Made by a program: the position numbers and the translations under genes. DNA of 64,000 bases. Origin: an uncultured Mucilaginibacter sp. (GTDB lineage Bacteria; Bacteroidota; Bacteroidia; Sphingobacteriales; Sphingobacteriaceae). Below, piece by piece: positions 26,667 to 36,433 of this stretch; positions within the stretch are counted from its first letter, which is position 1; every line of letters starts with the position of its first letter. The notes under the pieces are model-generated. The model was given only the letters and a program-made list of their open reading frames with translations. It had not been told where the DNA came from and made no database searches. The stretch spans positions 124,001 through 188,000 of the forward strand of contig CAJYJH010000033.1 in assembly GCA_913775265.1 (NCBI GenBank). Direction: 5' to 3'.

Positions 26667-29600
26667 GTGCTGCTGATTGTCAGTTCAATGTTATTACTTT
26701 TTCAGTTTAAGCCGGTACAAACCTGGGCCGCACGTAAAGCCGCCAAATACCTGTCGAACGAACTGCATACCAAAATTGATATTCAGAGTTTATACATCAA
26801 GCCTTTCTCGTCGGTAGTATTAGAAGACTTGTATGTGCTGGATAAACAGAAAGATACATTACTGCGTACGCCTAAACTTACGGTACAGCTTTCGCAATTT
26901 TCGATATTTAACAGCTTAAAAGAGCGCGATATCAATTTTAAAGATATCCAGTTAGATAACGGTTCGGTTTACCTGAAAAAGCAGAAAGATAGTACCACCA
27001 ACCTGCAGTTTATAATAGACTATTTCAACAAGCCGGCCGATACTACCAAAAAAGCAAGTAAACCCTGGACTTTGAAATTTGACCGTATCGCGGTGAATAA
27101 CTTTCACTTCAGGTACAAGAATGCGTTGATTGATTCGCCTACTAAACAACAGGTAAATTTTGACGATCTGGACGTAAGTCGTTTTTCGACAGTGCTTACC
27201 GGGATGGATCTGAGAAATCATTTGTTTAAGGGGCATCTGCAAAACCTTACTCTGCGCGAAAAAAGCGGCTTTACCGTAAAGCAGCTGACGGTTAACGCCA
27301 CGGTAGATACTAACCAGATCAGGCTGCAAAACCTTTTGCTGGTAACGCCAAATTCCAACCTAAAGGATTATTTCCGGATGCGGTTTAAATCGTTTAGTGA
27401 TTTCAGCGATTTTAATAATAAGGTACACATGGATGCCGATGTTAAAAACTCGCATCTGTCATCGCAGGATATCACTTACTTTACCAGTTCGTTGGGTAAA
27501 ACTAATTTTGAGTTTGATTTGAACGGCCGAGCCAGTGGTTTGGTTAACAACATTAAAGCCCAGAACTTAACCGTAGCTACCGGGCAGGCTACCTATGTAA
27601 AAGGTAATTTTACTTTAAAAGGCTTACCCAACATTGATAAAACCTACATGGTTTTAAACTTTAACCAGTTAGCTACTAACAAGCGCGACTTGGATAACTT
27701 GTATAGTCGTTTTACCGGTACGCCTAATCAGCACGTTCCTGCAATGCTGGCTAAGTTCGGCAACATTAATTACGCCGGTCAATTTAAAGGTACACCCAAA
27801 GATTTTTACATCAATGGGGTGTTAAAAACGGCGATGGGGCGGTTGGATCCAAATGTAAACCTGAAGTTTAACGCCAAGGGAGTGCCTACCTACCAGGGCA
27901 AAGTAACAGCTACCCATTTTAATCTGGCAGCTCTGCTGGATAATAAGATGCTGGGCCGTACCTCATTAACTGCAGAAGTAAAAGGTAGTGGTGATGCGCT
28001 AAATAACCTGGCTGCTAATGTAAAAGCGAAGCTTAAATATTTAGACTTTAAAGGTTACAGTTATCAAAACCTGAGCCTGGATGGCAGCTTTGCCCGCAAA
28101 GTAGCTAAGGCCAAAATTAACATAGCCGACCGCAATATTAAACTCAATTTAAACGGCAACGTAAATTTAAATGGCAACTTACCGCAGTATCAAATCACGG
28201 CGGCTATTAACAATGCCCGGTTAAATAAGCTGAAACTGGTTAAAGACACTATTACGCTAAGCACTAACCTTAATACTAATTTTAGAGGTGATGACTTAGC
28301 CAATTTGCAAGGTTACGTAAGCCTGCAGCCAACCCGGGTAGTAACGCCTAAAGACAATTATGTAGTTGACTCGCTTAAGCTTACTGCTACCGGTCTGGGT
28401 GCTGGTCGTACTATTGCTTTACAGTCAGACTTGGCCGATGGTAATATACGTGGTAGTTTTGATTTGGCTACACTGCCGTCGTATTACAAATCTATCGCTA
28501 AAAAGTATATACCGTCGTTAAGAACATCTATCGTTAAACCTAAACCGCAGAACTTCGACTTCAGGCTGGAACTTAAAAATATGGATCCACTGTTGCTGAT
28601 GTTCATGCCTGATTTAAAAATACCGGAAGGTGGTACTTTTGTTGGTCATTTCAATTCGGCAGATAAAACGGCTACGCTGAGCGGTTTGGTGAGGACGATG
28701 AAGTATGGCAAAATTGTGTTCCACGATTTCATTGTCGATGAAAGTACGGCCGACAGTATGCTCAACCTCAACTTGTCATTAAGTAGGGTTGACTTGACCG
28801 ATAGCTTGTTTATCAAGGATATTAACATCACCAACTTTTTGAAAAAAGACAGTCTGAATTTCAACGTAAAGCTGTCGGATAAAAATGCAACCAACCAGTT
28901 AGACTTGTATGGATTGGTAGAATTCGGACGCGATACCACAGCTAAGCTTAAGCTGTTACCATCTGAGGTGGTACTGGAACGCGAGAAATGGCGGCTTACC
29001 GAGCAAGTGCGTATCAAAGTACAAAATGGTAAAACGCAGATCCAGAATTTTGAACTAAGCAACGGTCAACAGCAGGTACACATCAACGGATTTGTGTCTG
29101 ACAATACTGAAGATAAGCTGCAGGTAGAGTTTGAGAAGTTTAGTATGGCTACGTTAAACCAGCTAACCAAATCGGCCGGTATATTATTACACGGCTTGCT
29201 TAACGGTAATGTAACGCTTACCTCAGTACTTAAAGCACCCGGTGTGGACGCCGATTTACGTGTCGACTCTTTAACGATGAACCAAACGCTGGTTGGCGAT
29301 GTGAAAATCAAATCGGACTTAGACAATGAGCGTAGCCGTGCCAACGTAAAGTTGAATATTCTGAATCGTGGGTTGGAAACGCTCAATATAGCCGGTGCTT
29401 ATTACCTGAATAAAGAAACCGGTGATAACCTGGACTTTGACGTACGAATGGACCAAACGGAGGCAATCATCTTCCAGCCGTTTGTTAAAACTTTGGTGTC
29501 GGACCTGAAAGGCACAATATCGTCCGACCTGAAACTAACAGGTGCGCCATCTAAACCGCAACTGAACGGAGATATTACGCTTAGCAACACAGGTTTAACG

Positions 29601-31103
29601 GTAATTTATTTAAAAGTGCCTTACGTTATCAACGATAAGCTTACCGTAGCTAACAGCATAATTAAGCTGGATGATATGGTAATTACCGACCCACGTGGCG
29701 GCAAGGCGTTGGCTAACGGTACAATCGACCTGTCAGACTTTGCCACACCTTTATTAGATATCAACGTACAAGCCACCAAGCTAATGGCGCTGAATACTAC
29801 GTTTAGGGATAACCGCTTATATTATGGTACAGCTTTCGGTACAGGGCGCTTTAGCTTTACCGGACCGGTTGATAATATGAATATTGATATCAAAGCCAAA
29901 ACAGAAGATGGTACGGTATTCAATATCCCATTAAATACATCCTCAACTGCAGGCGAGTACGATTTTATCAGGTTTGTGAGCCATACCGACTCTACCAAAA
30001 TTATCAGCAATAGCAATGCCTTTAAAGGTGTTACATTGAATTTTGACTTATCAGCCGATGAGAAAACCGTAGTTCGTATTACTACCGATTTAGGTTTGCT
30101 TGAAGGTAGAGGGGTAGCCAATGGTTTAAAGCTAAACATCAACAGTTTGGGCGATTTTGAGATGCGTGGCGACTTCCTGATCTCGTCGGGTAAGTTTGAG
30201 TTTACCGCTAAAAACTTTATCAGCAAAAATTTCCAGGTTAACGAGGGTGGTACACTGCGCTGGACGGGTAGCCCGTCTAACGCCGAGATCAACTTAAAAG
30301 CTACTTATGAGTTGCGTGCTAACATTGCTAACTTATACCAGGCAGCAGGTTTACAATCTCCACAAGGTACACGGCAGGAGCTGGTGCAGGCACAACTTAA
30401 CTTAACGCATACGCTGCTACAGCCCGTTATTAGTTTCGATTTTACCTTCCCGCTCAATCCATCTATTAAAGATGATATGGGTGCTTACCTGTCGGATGTA
30501 AACAACCGTAACCAGCAGGCGTTAAGTTTGATAGTAAGGCGGCAATTTGCACCGGGTACAGGCACAAACATCAACGAGCAGGTGTTGGGCACGGCCACAT
30601 CGGCAGCCAGCGAGTTTGTATTTAATAAACTGAACAGCTACATCGCGCAGTCAACTAATTTCAAAAGTTTGGATTTGAACATCCGTTCACAGAGTGATGC
30701 CAGTGCATCATTACGCTTATTTAACGAGAGGGTGATTTTAAATGGTAGCTTATACAATGCTAACGGAAGTAACGATTTGTTTAGTAATAACTCGGCTAAC
30801 CTGTTTAATTCTGATTTTAGGAAATTGACAACGGATTTTAACGCTGAGTATTTAATCCGCCCCGATGGGCAGCTACGGGCCAGATACTCATACCGGACGT
30901 TGAACACCACTACCATCAACGCCATCTCAGCAGACTACCGTCCGCAGTATGTAAACGGTTTGGGTTTGATTTATCAACGAGACTTTGACAGCTTCGGTGA
31001 GTTTTGGCGTAACTTATTCAGAAAAGGACGGACATCAAACACAGCTATTACACCTACGCCTACAACCCCGGCATCCATAGATGATGATCAGGAAGAAGAA
31101 TAG
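26667..31103 (+). CDS. Translocation/assembly module protein TamB (DUF490)
   Basis: 1478 residues from the GTG at 26667. It is a giant inner-membrane-anchored, periplasm-spanning beta-rich protein with repeated short beta segments and the C-terminal TamB domain at about 1100-1450. TamB/AsmA-like proteins move phospholipids or help assemble outer-membrane proteins. The chosen start cuts the membrane anchor. The frame is open back to 26583 and encodes KGKIIKKILKIALILVLIVLLIVSS, a basic stretch and hydrophobic helix, but contains no ATG, GTG or TTG there. The true start is therefore likely a rare codon such as ATT at 26622 or 26625, or ATA at 26604. It is divergent from tsaD. Confidence 0.9.
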   Translation: MLLIVSSMLLLFQFKPVQTWAARKAAKYLSNELHTKIDIQSLYIKPFSSVVLEDLYVLDKQKDTLLRTPKLTVQLSQFSIFNSLKERDINFKDIQLDNGSVYLKKQKDSTTNLQFIIDYFNKPADTTKKASKPWTLKFDRIAVNNFHFRYKNALIDSPTKQQVNFDDLDVSRFSTVLTGMDLRNHLFKGHLQNLTLREKSGFTVKQLTVNATVDTNQIRLQNLLLVTPNSNLKDYFRMRFKSFSDFSDFNNKVHMDADVKNSHLSSQDITYFTSSLGKTNFEFDLNGRASGLVNNIKAQNLTVATGQATYVKGNFTLKGLPNIDKTYMVLNFNQLATNKRDLDNLYSRFTGTPNQHVPAMLAKFGNINYAGQFKGTPKDFYINGVLKTAMGRLDPNVNLKFNAKGVPTYQGKVTATHFNLAALLDNKMLGRTSLTAEVKGSGDALNNLAANVKAKLKYLDFKGYSYQNLSLDGSFARKVAKAKINIADRNIKLNLNGNVNLNGNLPQYQITAAINNARLNKLKLVKDTITLSTNLNTNFRGDDLANLQGYVSLQPTRVVTPKDNYVVDSLKLTATGLGAGRTIALQSDLADGNIRGSFDLATLPSYYKSIAKKYIPSLRTSIVKPKPQNFDFRLELKNMDPLLLMFMPDLKIPEGGTFVGHFNSADKTATLSGLVRTMKYGKIVFHDFIVDESTADSMLNLNLSLSRVDLTDSLFIKDINITNFLKKDSLNFNVKLSDKNATNQLDLYGLVEFGRDTTAKLKLLPSEVVLEREKWRLTEQVRIKVQNGKTQIQNFELSNGQQQVHINGFVSDNTEDKLQVEFEKFSMATLNQLTKSAGILLHGLLNGNVTLTSVLKAPGVDADLRVDSLTMNQTLVGDVKIKSDLDNERSRANVKLNILNRGLETLNIAGAYYLNKETGDNLDFDVRMDQTEAIIFQPFVKTLVSDLKGTISSDLKLTGAPSKPQLNGDITLSNTGLTVIYLKVPYVINDKLTVANSIIKLDDMVITDPRGGKALANGTIDLSDFATPLLDINVQATKLMALNTTFRDNRLYYGTAFGTGRFSFTGPVDNMNIDIKAKTEDGTVFNIPLNTSSTAGEYDFIRFVSHTDSTKIISNSNAFKGVTLNFDLSADEKTVVRITTDLGLLEGRGVANGLKLNINSLGDFEMRGDFLISSGKFEFTAKNFISKNFQVNEGGTLRWTGSPSNAEINLKATYELRANIANLYQAAGLQSPQGTRQELVQAQLNLTHTLLQPVISFDFTFPLNPSIKDDMGAYLSDVNNRNQQALSLIVRRQFAPGTGTNINEQVLGTATSAASEFVFNKLNSYIAQSTNFKSLDLNIRSQSDASASLRLFNERVILNGSLYNANGSNDLFSNNSANLFNSDFRKLTTDFNAEYLIRPDGQLRARYSYRTLNTTTINAISADYRPQYVNGLGLIYQRDFDSFGEFWRNLFRKGRTSNTAITPTPTTPASIDDDQEEE

Positions 31104-31126
31104 CCTTCTAATTAGAAGTAAAAATA

Positions 31127-31156
31127 AAAGCCGCTACTGATAAACAGAGCGGCTTT
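31127..31156. terminator. Terminator after tamB
   Basis: AAAGCCGCT (31127-31135) pairs with AGCGGCTTT (31148-31156) across 12 bases. It lies between the convergent tamB and ribBA genes and may serve both. Confidence 0.8.
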
Positions 31157-31197
31157 TACTTTATCTATTCTGGAGGCAAAATGTCTCCTTTAAACAA

Positions 31198-32403
31198 TTA
31201 ATGATTTTTTAAAATGGCATGATCCATTTTGTCGCGCTTGGTGCGCAGGTAATTTTCGTTATGCGGATTAGGCAATATTTCTACAGGTACTGTCTCTACT
31301 ACTTCTAATCCGTAACCAATCAGGCCAGCACGCTTTTTAGGATTATTGCTGATTAAGCGCATCTTGGTAATCCCTAAATCGCGAATAATTTGTGCGCCAA
31401 CACCATAATCGCGCTGGTCCATTTTGAAACCCAATTGCAGGTTGGCTTCTACAGTATCTAAGCCACTTTCCTGTAGCTGGTAGGCTTTTAATTTATTGAT
31501 CAGCCCAATACCGCGGCCTTCCTGGTTCATGTATACAATTACCCCTTTGCCTTCCTGGCTCACCATTTCCATAGCTTTATGCAATTGCGGACCACAATCG
31601 CAACGGCAAGAGCCAAAAATATCTCCGGTTACGCATGAGCTGTGCACACGTACCAATACCGGTTCATCGGGCTCCCAGGTGCCTTTTACTAAGGCCAAAT
31701 GATGTTCGCCCGAGTCGTGCTGGGTATAAGCAATCATATCAAAATCACCCCACTCAGTAGGCATTTTTACAGATACTTCACGGTCAATCAGGGTTTCGCT
31801 ACTTAAACGGTAAGCAATTAGGTCTTTAATAGATACGATGACCATATCAAATTCCTTAGCCATTACCAGTAATTCGGGCAGACGGGCCATCTCGCCGTCT
31901 TCGCGCATTACCTCGCAAATAACACCGGCAGGTTCCAGGCCAGCCATTACCGGTAAATCAATAGCAGCTTCAGTATGGCCCGACCGGCGCAATACACCGC
32001 CGTCTTTGGCTATTAATGGAAATACATGCCCCGGACGTCCTAAATCAGATGGTTGTGTAGCCGGGTCAATTAAAGCTAGTGTAGTTTTGGAGCGATCGGA
32101 TGCTGATATACCTGTGGTACAACCGTGGCCTAATAGGTCAACCGAAACAGTAAAATTAGTCTCGAGCGTAGCTGTATTGCGGTTTACCATGGGCTCCAGC
32201 TCCAGTTCCTTAGCACGTTGGCGAGTGATGGGAGCGCAAATTAAACCGCGGCCATGGCGTGCCATAAAGTTAATGGCTTCGGGCGTGGCATAACGGGCGG
32301 CTACTAAAAAATCGCCTTCATTTTCGCGGTCCTCATCATCAACCACAATAATTATTTTCCCTTCTTTAATGGCTTGAATAGCCTCGGGTATGGTATTTAA
32401 CAT
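31198..32403 (-). CDS. ribBA: Bifunctional DHBP synthase / GTP cyclohydrolase II
   Basis: 401 residues from the ATG at 32403. An ATG at 32478 would add 25 non-conserved residues and overlaps a promoter element, so it is rejected. The N-terminal RibB domain (about 1-205) makes 3,4-dihydroxy-2-butanone 4-phosphate and has [10 protein letters not shown] at 22-31 and the HTEAAIDL motif. The C-terminal RibA domain opens the GTP ring to begin riboflavin synthesis. Its zinc ligands are in [17 protein letters not shown], and the catalytic QEGRGIGL loop is intact. It lies after the LptF/G permease gene but has its own promoter. Confidence 0.97.
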   Translation of the reverse strand: MLNTIPEAIQAIKEGKIIIVVDDEDRENEGDFLVAARYATPEAINFMARHGRGLICAPITRQRAKELELEPMVNRNTATLETNFTVSVDLLGHGCTTGISASDRSKTTLALIDPATQPSDLGRPGHVFPLIAKDGGVLRRSGHTEAAIDLPVMAGLEPAGVICEVMREDGEMARLPELLVMAKEFDMVIVSIKDLIAYRLSSETLIDREVSVKMPTEWGDFDMIAYTQHDSGEHHLALVKGTWEPDEPVLVRVHSSCVTGDIFGSCRCDCGPQLHKAMEMVSQEGKGVIVYMNQEGRGIGLINKLKAYQLQESGLDTVEANLQLGFKMDQRDYGVGAQIIRDLGITKMRLISNNPKKRAGLIGYGLEVVETVPVEILPNPHNENYLRTKRDKMDHAILKNH

Positions 32404-32475
32404 AGTTATAAGGTAGTCAAAAATTTGGCGGACCTGTATGATGCCGTCTTCCTGTGTATCTGACTTTGATAGTTG

Positions 32476-32483
32476 CAAATTTA
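32476..32483 (-). promoter_or_regulatory. ribBA promoter -7 element
   Basis: On the minus strand TAAATTTG is a perfect TAnnTTTG match, with a TTG 18 bases upstream. The predicted transcript starts near 32470, leaving a leader of about 67 bases. I do not see the conserved FMN-riboswitch core in that leader. Confidence 0.55.
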
Positions 32484-32521
32484 GTGCTTACACCAGCCAA
32501 ACAAGTCTGCTGTTTGTAAAA

Positions 32522-33958
32522 TCAGTGAGGTGGCTGCATAGCCCCGGGCTTTTTGGTTTTCAGAACTTTGTTGAAGAAACGCTTGTAAGACTCTATATCA
32601 AATAATACCGAATCGTTAGCCGCTTTGTATGACAGGAAAATGCCGATAGGCGTTAGTACTGCTATAGCCATCCACATACCAACTATAGGCGATACGCTAC
32701 CTTCTTTAACGGATTTTTCGCCGATGGTACCAATGATGTAATAAATCAAGAAAAAGATAACCGATACCACTAAAGGTAAGCCTAAGCCCCCTTTGCGAAT
32801 AATGGCACCCAACGGTGCACCCACTAAAAATAAGGCTAAACACGCTGCCGAAAAAGTAAATTTCTTTTGATACTCGATAGAAAAACGCCGAATATTTTTA
32901 GATTCTTCTTTATAGCGCTCGCCCAAAGTGCGTAGCGACTCGTGCACCGAATTAGCCTCGTTAAGCGCATTAGTTAATGCAGTTTCCAACAGGATGCCTT
33001 TGATGGGTTTTGCGGCAACAGGTTTGAGGCTGTCTAAGCTTACAGTAGGCTTTTTAGGCACACTAAAATAGCGGATGTATGGCGTTAACAAACTATAATT
33101 AGTGCTCGTTTCGCTACTCAATTTACGGATGGATGAGTCCTGAAAATGCGTTAACTGCTTTAGGTTCATCATCTGTATGGTGTTACGCCAGCCGTTAGCG
33201 TCGGTGCGCTTCAACTTAAAGCCTCCTAAATCAAATTTTTGTTCAGAAGTAGCAAAACGCAGCCTGGTAAAACGCTGCCGGGTGTTAAAGCTGCCCTGTG
33301 GAGCGCTTTCTTCATAACGGATACCGTCCTTTAACTTAAGCACTAAAAATAAATCATCGGGCGTACGGTACATTAAAGCTTCCTTGGCTTTTGTTACCGT
33401 CATCTCGTTGGAGTTTTCAGGCTTTTGATAAATCATTACACCATGCAGCGTTTGCCCGTCTTTATCTTTTTTCTGTACCCGTATGGAATAGCCCGGAACA
33501 CTGTTGTTAAAAATACCTTCGGAAATTAGGAACGCTGTTTTTTGCTGGCGCACGTCATACAGTAAACTGTAATACTTAAAGTTGGCAATGGGCAGCATAT
33601 AATCCGAAAATATAAACGCGCCGATGCTTAGCAAAGTAACTACGACCATCATAGGGTACATAGCCCGGGTTAACGATATGCCTGCCGATTTAATAGCCAC
33701 CAGTTCATAATTCTCGCCCAAGCTACCATAAGTCATGATGGATGACAGCAGAACCGATAGGGGGAGGGCCATGGCTACGTTGGTCATGGAGGCATAGGCC
33801 ATCAACTCCAGGATAATGTACCATTCAAATCCTTTGCCAATGAGGTCGTCGATGTATTTAAACAAAAACAACATCAGCAGCACAAACATCACAATGAAAA
33901 AGGTAACCACAAAGGGCCTGATGAAAGACTTAAGAATTAAAAGGTGGACTTTTTTCAC
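32522..33958 (-). CDS. LptF/LptG-family permease (YjgP/YjgQ)
   Basis: 478 residues. Three N-terminal helices (about 12-33, 50-75 and 100-120) are followed by a periplasmic beta-jellyroll-like part (about 130-300) and then helices at about 365-440, the LptF/LptG layout. Family members pull lipopolysaccharide out of the inner membrane with the LptB ATPase. The phrase MTNVAMALPLSVLLSSIMTYGSLGENYELVAIKSAGIS is typical of the coupling region. The insert before the last helices is longer than in E. coli LptF. Which of the two subunits it is cannot be settled. Confidence 0.9.
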   Translation of the reverse strand: MKKVHLLILKSFIRPFVVTFFIVMFVLLMLFLFKYIDDLIGKGFEWYIILELMAYASMTNVAMALPLSVLLSSIMTYGSLGENYELVAIKSAGISLTRAMYPMMVVVTLLSIGAFIFSDYMLPIANFKYYSLLYDVRQQKTAFLISEGIFNNSVPGYSIRVQKKDKDGQTLHGVMIYQKPENSNEMTVTKAKEALMYRTPDDLFLVLKLKDGIRYEESAPQGSFNTRQRFTRLRFATSEQKFDLGGFKLKRTDANGWRNTIQMMNLKQLTHFQDSSIRKLSSETSTNYSLLTPYIRYFSVPKKPTVSLDSLKPVAAKPIKGILLETALTNALNEANSVHESLRTLGERYKEESKNIRRFSIEYQKKFTFSAACLALFLVGAPLGAIIRKGGLGLPLVVSVIFFLIYYIIGTIGEKSVKEGSVSPIVGMWMAIAVLTPIGIFLSYKAANDSVLFDIESYKRFFNKVLKTKKPGAMQPPH

Positions 33959-34012
33959 TAAGCAAAGTTAAGCAATTGCAGCCGTTAGCAAAAAGGCAGC
34001 GCATATTACCCC

Positions 34013-34034
34013 AAAACGGTATGGCAGCCGTTTT
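34013..34034 (-). terminator. Possible weak terminator between START-like and LptF/G genes
   Basis: AAAACGG-N8-CCGTTTT is a 7-bp stem in the 130-base gap. It lacks a long T-run on the minus transcript, so it may only attenuate. Confidence 0.35.
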
Positions 34035-34088
34035 AGTATGCAGTTAATAAGTCAGGTAATAGGTTTACTATAAATCAGGTTTTAGAGT

Positions 34089-34469
34089 TTAACTGCCTAA
34101 TACGCTCATGAGGTAATCCATCTGGTTGTCCCAAATTTGTTTGCGTTCGGTCAGGGTGTCTTCGGTAGCGAAATCGGTAATGCACAGGGCTACGTCATTA
34201 GTAAGCTCATCCTGCTGTATTTCCATCTCAAAATAACATTGCGGATCGTCGTCCAGCCAGCGGAACCTTACAAACTTATTTTCTTTCGAGCCTATCAGCT
34301 TAGCCTTTTGCTCTTCATCATCCCAGGTAAAGGTATAAACCTGATCGCGCAGGGTAACCTTATCAGCAAACCATTGTGAAAGCCCGTTGGTCTCGCTCAA
34401 AAAACTAAATAAAATACGCGGCGAGGATTTAACTTCATACTCCAGGTTGAACTTTTTTTTATCGGACAT
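34089..34469 (-). CDS. START-like (SRPBCC/AHSA1-type) domain protein
   Basis: 126 residues, one SRPBCC fold. The N-terminal strand NLEYEVKSSPRILFSFLSE is followed by GLSQWFADKV, a typical AHSA1-like pattern. The acidic strand YTFTWDDEEQKAKLIG and the C-terminal helix QIWDNQMDYLMSVLG complete it. Bacteroidetes carry one such short protein widely conserved, with unknown ligand. There is no signal peptide, so it is cytoplasmic. It precedes the LptF/G gene on the same strand. Confidence 0.82.
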   Translation of the reverse strand: MSDKKKFNLEYEVKSSPRILFSFLSETNGLSQWFADKVTLRDQVYTFTWDDEEQKAKLIGSKENKFVRFRWLDDDPQCYFEMEIQQDELTNDVALCITDFATEDTLTERKQIWDNQMDYLMSVLGS

Positions 34470-34544
34470 ATAACAGGTTTACTATGGGTTTGCTGCAGGT
34501 GCAGCAAAAAATTAACATTTTTTCTAAAGGAAAGTAAATAATCC

Positions 34545-34552
34545 TATATTTG
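34545..34552 (+). promoter_or_regulatory. tRNA-Met promoter -7 element
   Basis: TATATTTG is a perfect TAnnTTTG box. Transcription would begin near 34559, about 45 bases before the mature tRNA. Confidence 0.6.
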
Positions 34553-34603
34553 CAAACCTTTTTAGGGAAGTGCATGGCACAGGAACTAAAAAGATCATTA
34601 TAC

Positions 34604-34677
34604 GGCGGGGTAGCTCAGATGGTTAGAGCGTAGGATTCATAACCCTAAGGTCGGCAGTTCGATCCTGCTCCCCGCTA
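34604..34677 (+). tRNA. tRNA-Met (anticodon CAT)
   Basis: 74 bases fold as a full cloverleaf. The acceptor GGCGGGG pairs with CCCCGCT (one G-U). The D stem is GCTC/GAGC, the anticodon loop is TTCATAA with CAT at 34638-34640, and the T stem is GGCAG/CTGCT with loop TTCGATC. The anticodon stem TAGGA/CCCTA closes with an A-C mismatch at the loop side. CCA is not encoded after the discriminator A (the DNA reads CCC). It lacks the three G-C pairs of an initiator anticodon stem, so it is probably the elongator. A lysidine-type tRNA-Ile cannot be fully excluded. Confidence 0.95.
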
Positions 34678-34688
34678 CCCATAAAAAG

Positions 34689-34720
34689 AAAGCCTCTAAG
34701 AGAAATCTTGGAGGCTTTTT
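34689..34720 (+). terminator. tRNA terminator
   Basis: A 13-bp stem (34689-34701 with 34706-34718, one wobble) is capped by a GAAA tetraloop and followed by T residues. Confidence 0.9.
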
Positions 34721-34803
34721 ATATTGTAACGGGTTTTCTCGATCCGGAAAGAGTTATCTCAGTATTTGTTTATCTTTAAGTGTAGTCTTTTCGAAATTTA
34801 GTT

Positions 34804-36300
34804 CTATTTATGGTGCTCCTCTAAAATTATTAAAAGCACCTGATAAGCCGTTTTCTTTTCCCATCGTGCCATAAGCCAGGCAATAAAACTCAGTGTAAAA
34901 ATGTCTTTATGGCCTTCTTGCTTAAATAAATCTGAAACGGTTTTTTGATAGGCTTTGTCATGAGCCACATGGGGTTGGAGCAGATATTTTTCAACCAGTT
35001 TTAAAAATAGTAATACCTGGTCTTCCGAAGTTTTAAGTAGGTACTTTTTATAACGTCTTCTAAAGCTATTGAGCCGCGACATGGCAGGTTCAATATTGCC
35101 GAACTGTGCCTGTATCAGTATTTCGATCAGATTCTTACGGATGGTCCACAGCATGCCAATCTTTTTCTCGTACCAGGCATCAGTTTGGCTGAGTAGAGCA
35201 AGTTGTTTCAAGCTGCTTTTATCATTAGTCAAACCCAAAAACATGGCAAGGCATAGGCGCAGGTCCTCCAAATCTTCGGGCTTGGACGTGGTTTTTATTT
35301 TGGATAGCGATTGCTGTAATAACAAAATTGCCTCATCGGTTACGCCGGTAAAGAATAGATTAAGTGCAGAGAGTAACTGGTATCTTAAATAAAACAGCAG
35401 GTAATAACGGTTATCGGTCTCCATCAAAGCCATCATTTTATTGAGGTACAAAGCGCTTTGATTGAACTGCTTTTGTCTTAAGTGAAAGTTGGCCAGGTAA
35501 TACAATATATAGATGTGGTAGAATAAGTATGCCTGCTGATTAGTCGGGTTGTTTTTTATAAACTGGTCGATTCTTTTAATAAAACGCTCAATTAAACCGT
35601 AATTCTGCTGTATGGCGGCATACTCATTAGCAATATAAAGAATCTGATAAACGGATTTATAAGTCATCAGATCCTGCATCGAGATTTTGTATTTCCGAAT
35701 GGTGGTAATGATCAGGGTGGTTAAATTGACAACTTTACCCTTGAGATGAATTTCCTGCAATTGTTGCCTCAGATAGGCGTAAGCCATGTTGAGTTTAGCG
35801 TCGAGCTGCATATGCGATTGGTTCTGCATAAAGCGTGCAGTTAGCACTTCCAAATCTTCTGCTTCGGGTAAATGGGCATATTGTAGCTTTAATAGTAAAA
35901 GTTCGTTCAGTAAATTAAATTGCTCCAGGTGTCCGGCTATTTTTTCTGCTTTTCCTAAACATTTGAAGGCTATTTTAGGTAAGTCACTTTCTAACAAAAA
36001 ACGGCTTACTACCAGCAGGCGTAGTGCCTCATGAGCATCGGAATTGGTGTTTTCGAAGGTTTTTTGTGATAAAAATAAGATCAGGCTATCCTGTAGCCGT
36101 TTTCTTAAAGCATGGTAAGCGTCTTTATTTTTATCATCTGTGTAAAGTTTATTTATTTCAGTGATATCGTCAGTTTCTATTAAATTGAGTAACTGTATGT
36201 TTTTTACATCCAGTCTTTTATTTTTTCGCTGCAAAAAATGTTTAAAAAGCTTTTTATCAGTGGGTGTAAGTAATTTGATTAACTCTGATAGTGAGTCCAT
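34804..36300 (-). CDS. Unknown helical-repeat protein
   Basis: 498 residues from the ATG at 36300 (MDSLSELIKLLTPTDKKLFKHFLQRKNKR). The longer start at 36363 adds 21 residues of unlikely sequence. The protein is almost all helical, Leu-rich, with a basic N-terminus and segments that read like degenerate TPR pairs (for example ALYLNKMMALMETDNRYYLLFYLRYQLLSALNLF). There is no signal peptide or membrane helix, so it is cytoplasmic. I recall similar Bacteroidetes-only hypotheticals but cannot name a function. It is monocistronic, convergent with the tRNA and divergent from the YiaA-like gene. Confidence 0.75.
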   Translation of the reverse strand: MDSLSELIKLLTPTDKKLFKHFLQRKNKRLDVKNIQLLNLIETDDITEINKLYTDDKNKDAYHALRKRLQDSLILFLSQKTFENTNSDAHEALRLLVVSRFLLESDLPKIAFKCLGKAEKIAGHLEQFNLLNELLLLKLQYAHLPEAEDLEVLTARFMQNQSHMQLDAKLNMAYAYLRQQLQEIHLKGKVVNLTTLIITTIRKYKISMQDLMTYKSVYQILYIANEYAAIQQNYGLIERFIKRIDQFIKNNPTNQQAYLFYHIYILYYLANFHLRQKQFNQSALYLNKMMALMETDNRYYLLFYLRYQLLSALNLFFTGVTDEAILLLQQSLSKIKTTSKPEDLEDLRLCLAMFLGLTNDKSSLKQLALLSQTDAWYEKKIGMLWTIRKNLIEILIQAQFGNIEPAMSRLNSFRRRYKKYLLKTSEDQVLLFLKLVEKYLLQPHVAHDKAYQKTVSDLFKQEGHKDIFTLSFIAWLMARWEKKTAYQVLLIILEEHHK

Positions 36301-36433
36301 ATTAGGCTGGAATTTATGTTGACGATACAATGATCTGAAAAATATATCGTCAGTAATCTGCATAATATGAATTTTTTAGGCTGGTTTTACATCACACCTT
36401 TGCTTCCATATTAATCAACAAAACAAAATAAAA

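Noticed and set aside
32404..32470. FMN riboswitch before ribBA
   Set aside because: The leader is about 67 bases and lacks the conserved riboswitch core.
32404..32478. Longer start for ribBA
   Set aside because: It overlaps a perfect -7 promoter box at 32476-32483 and adds non-conserved residues.
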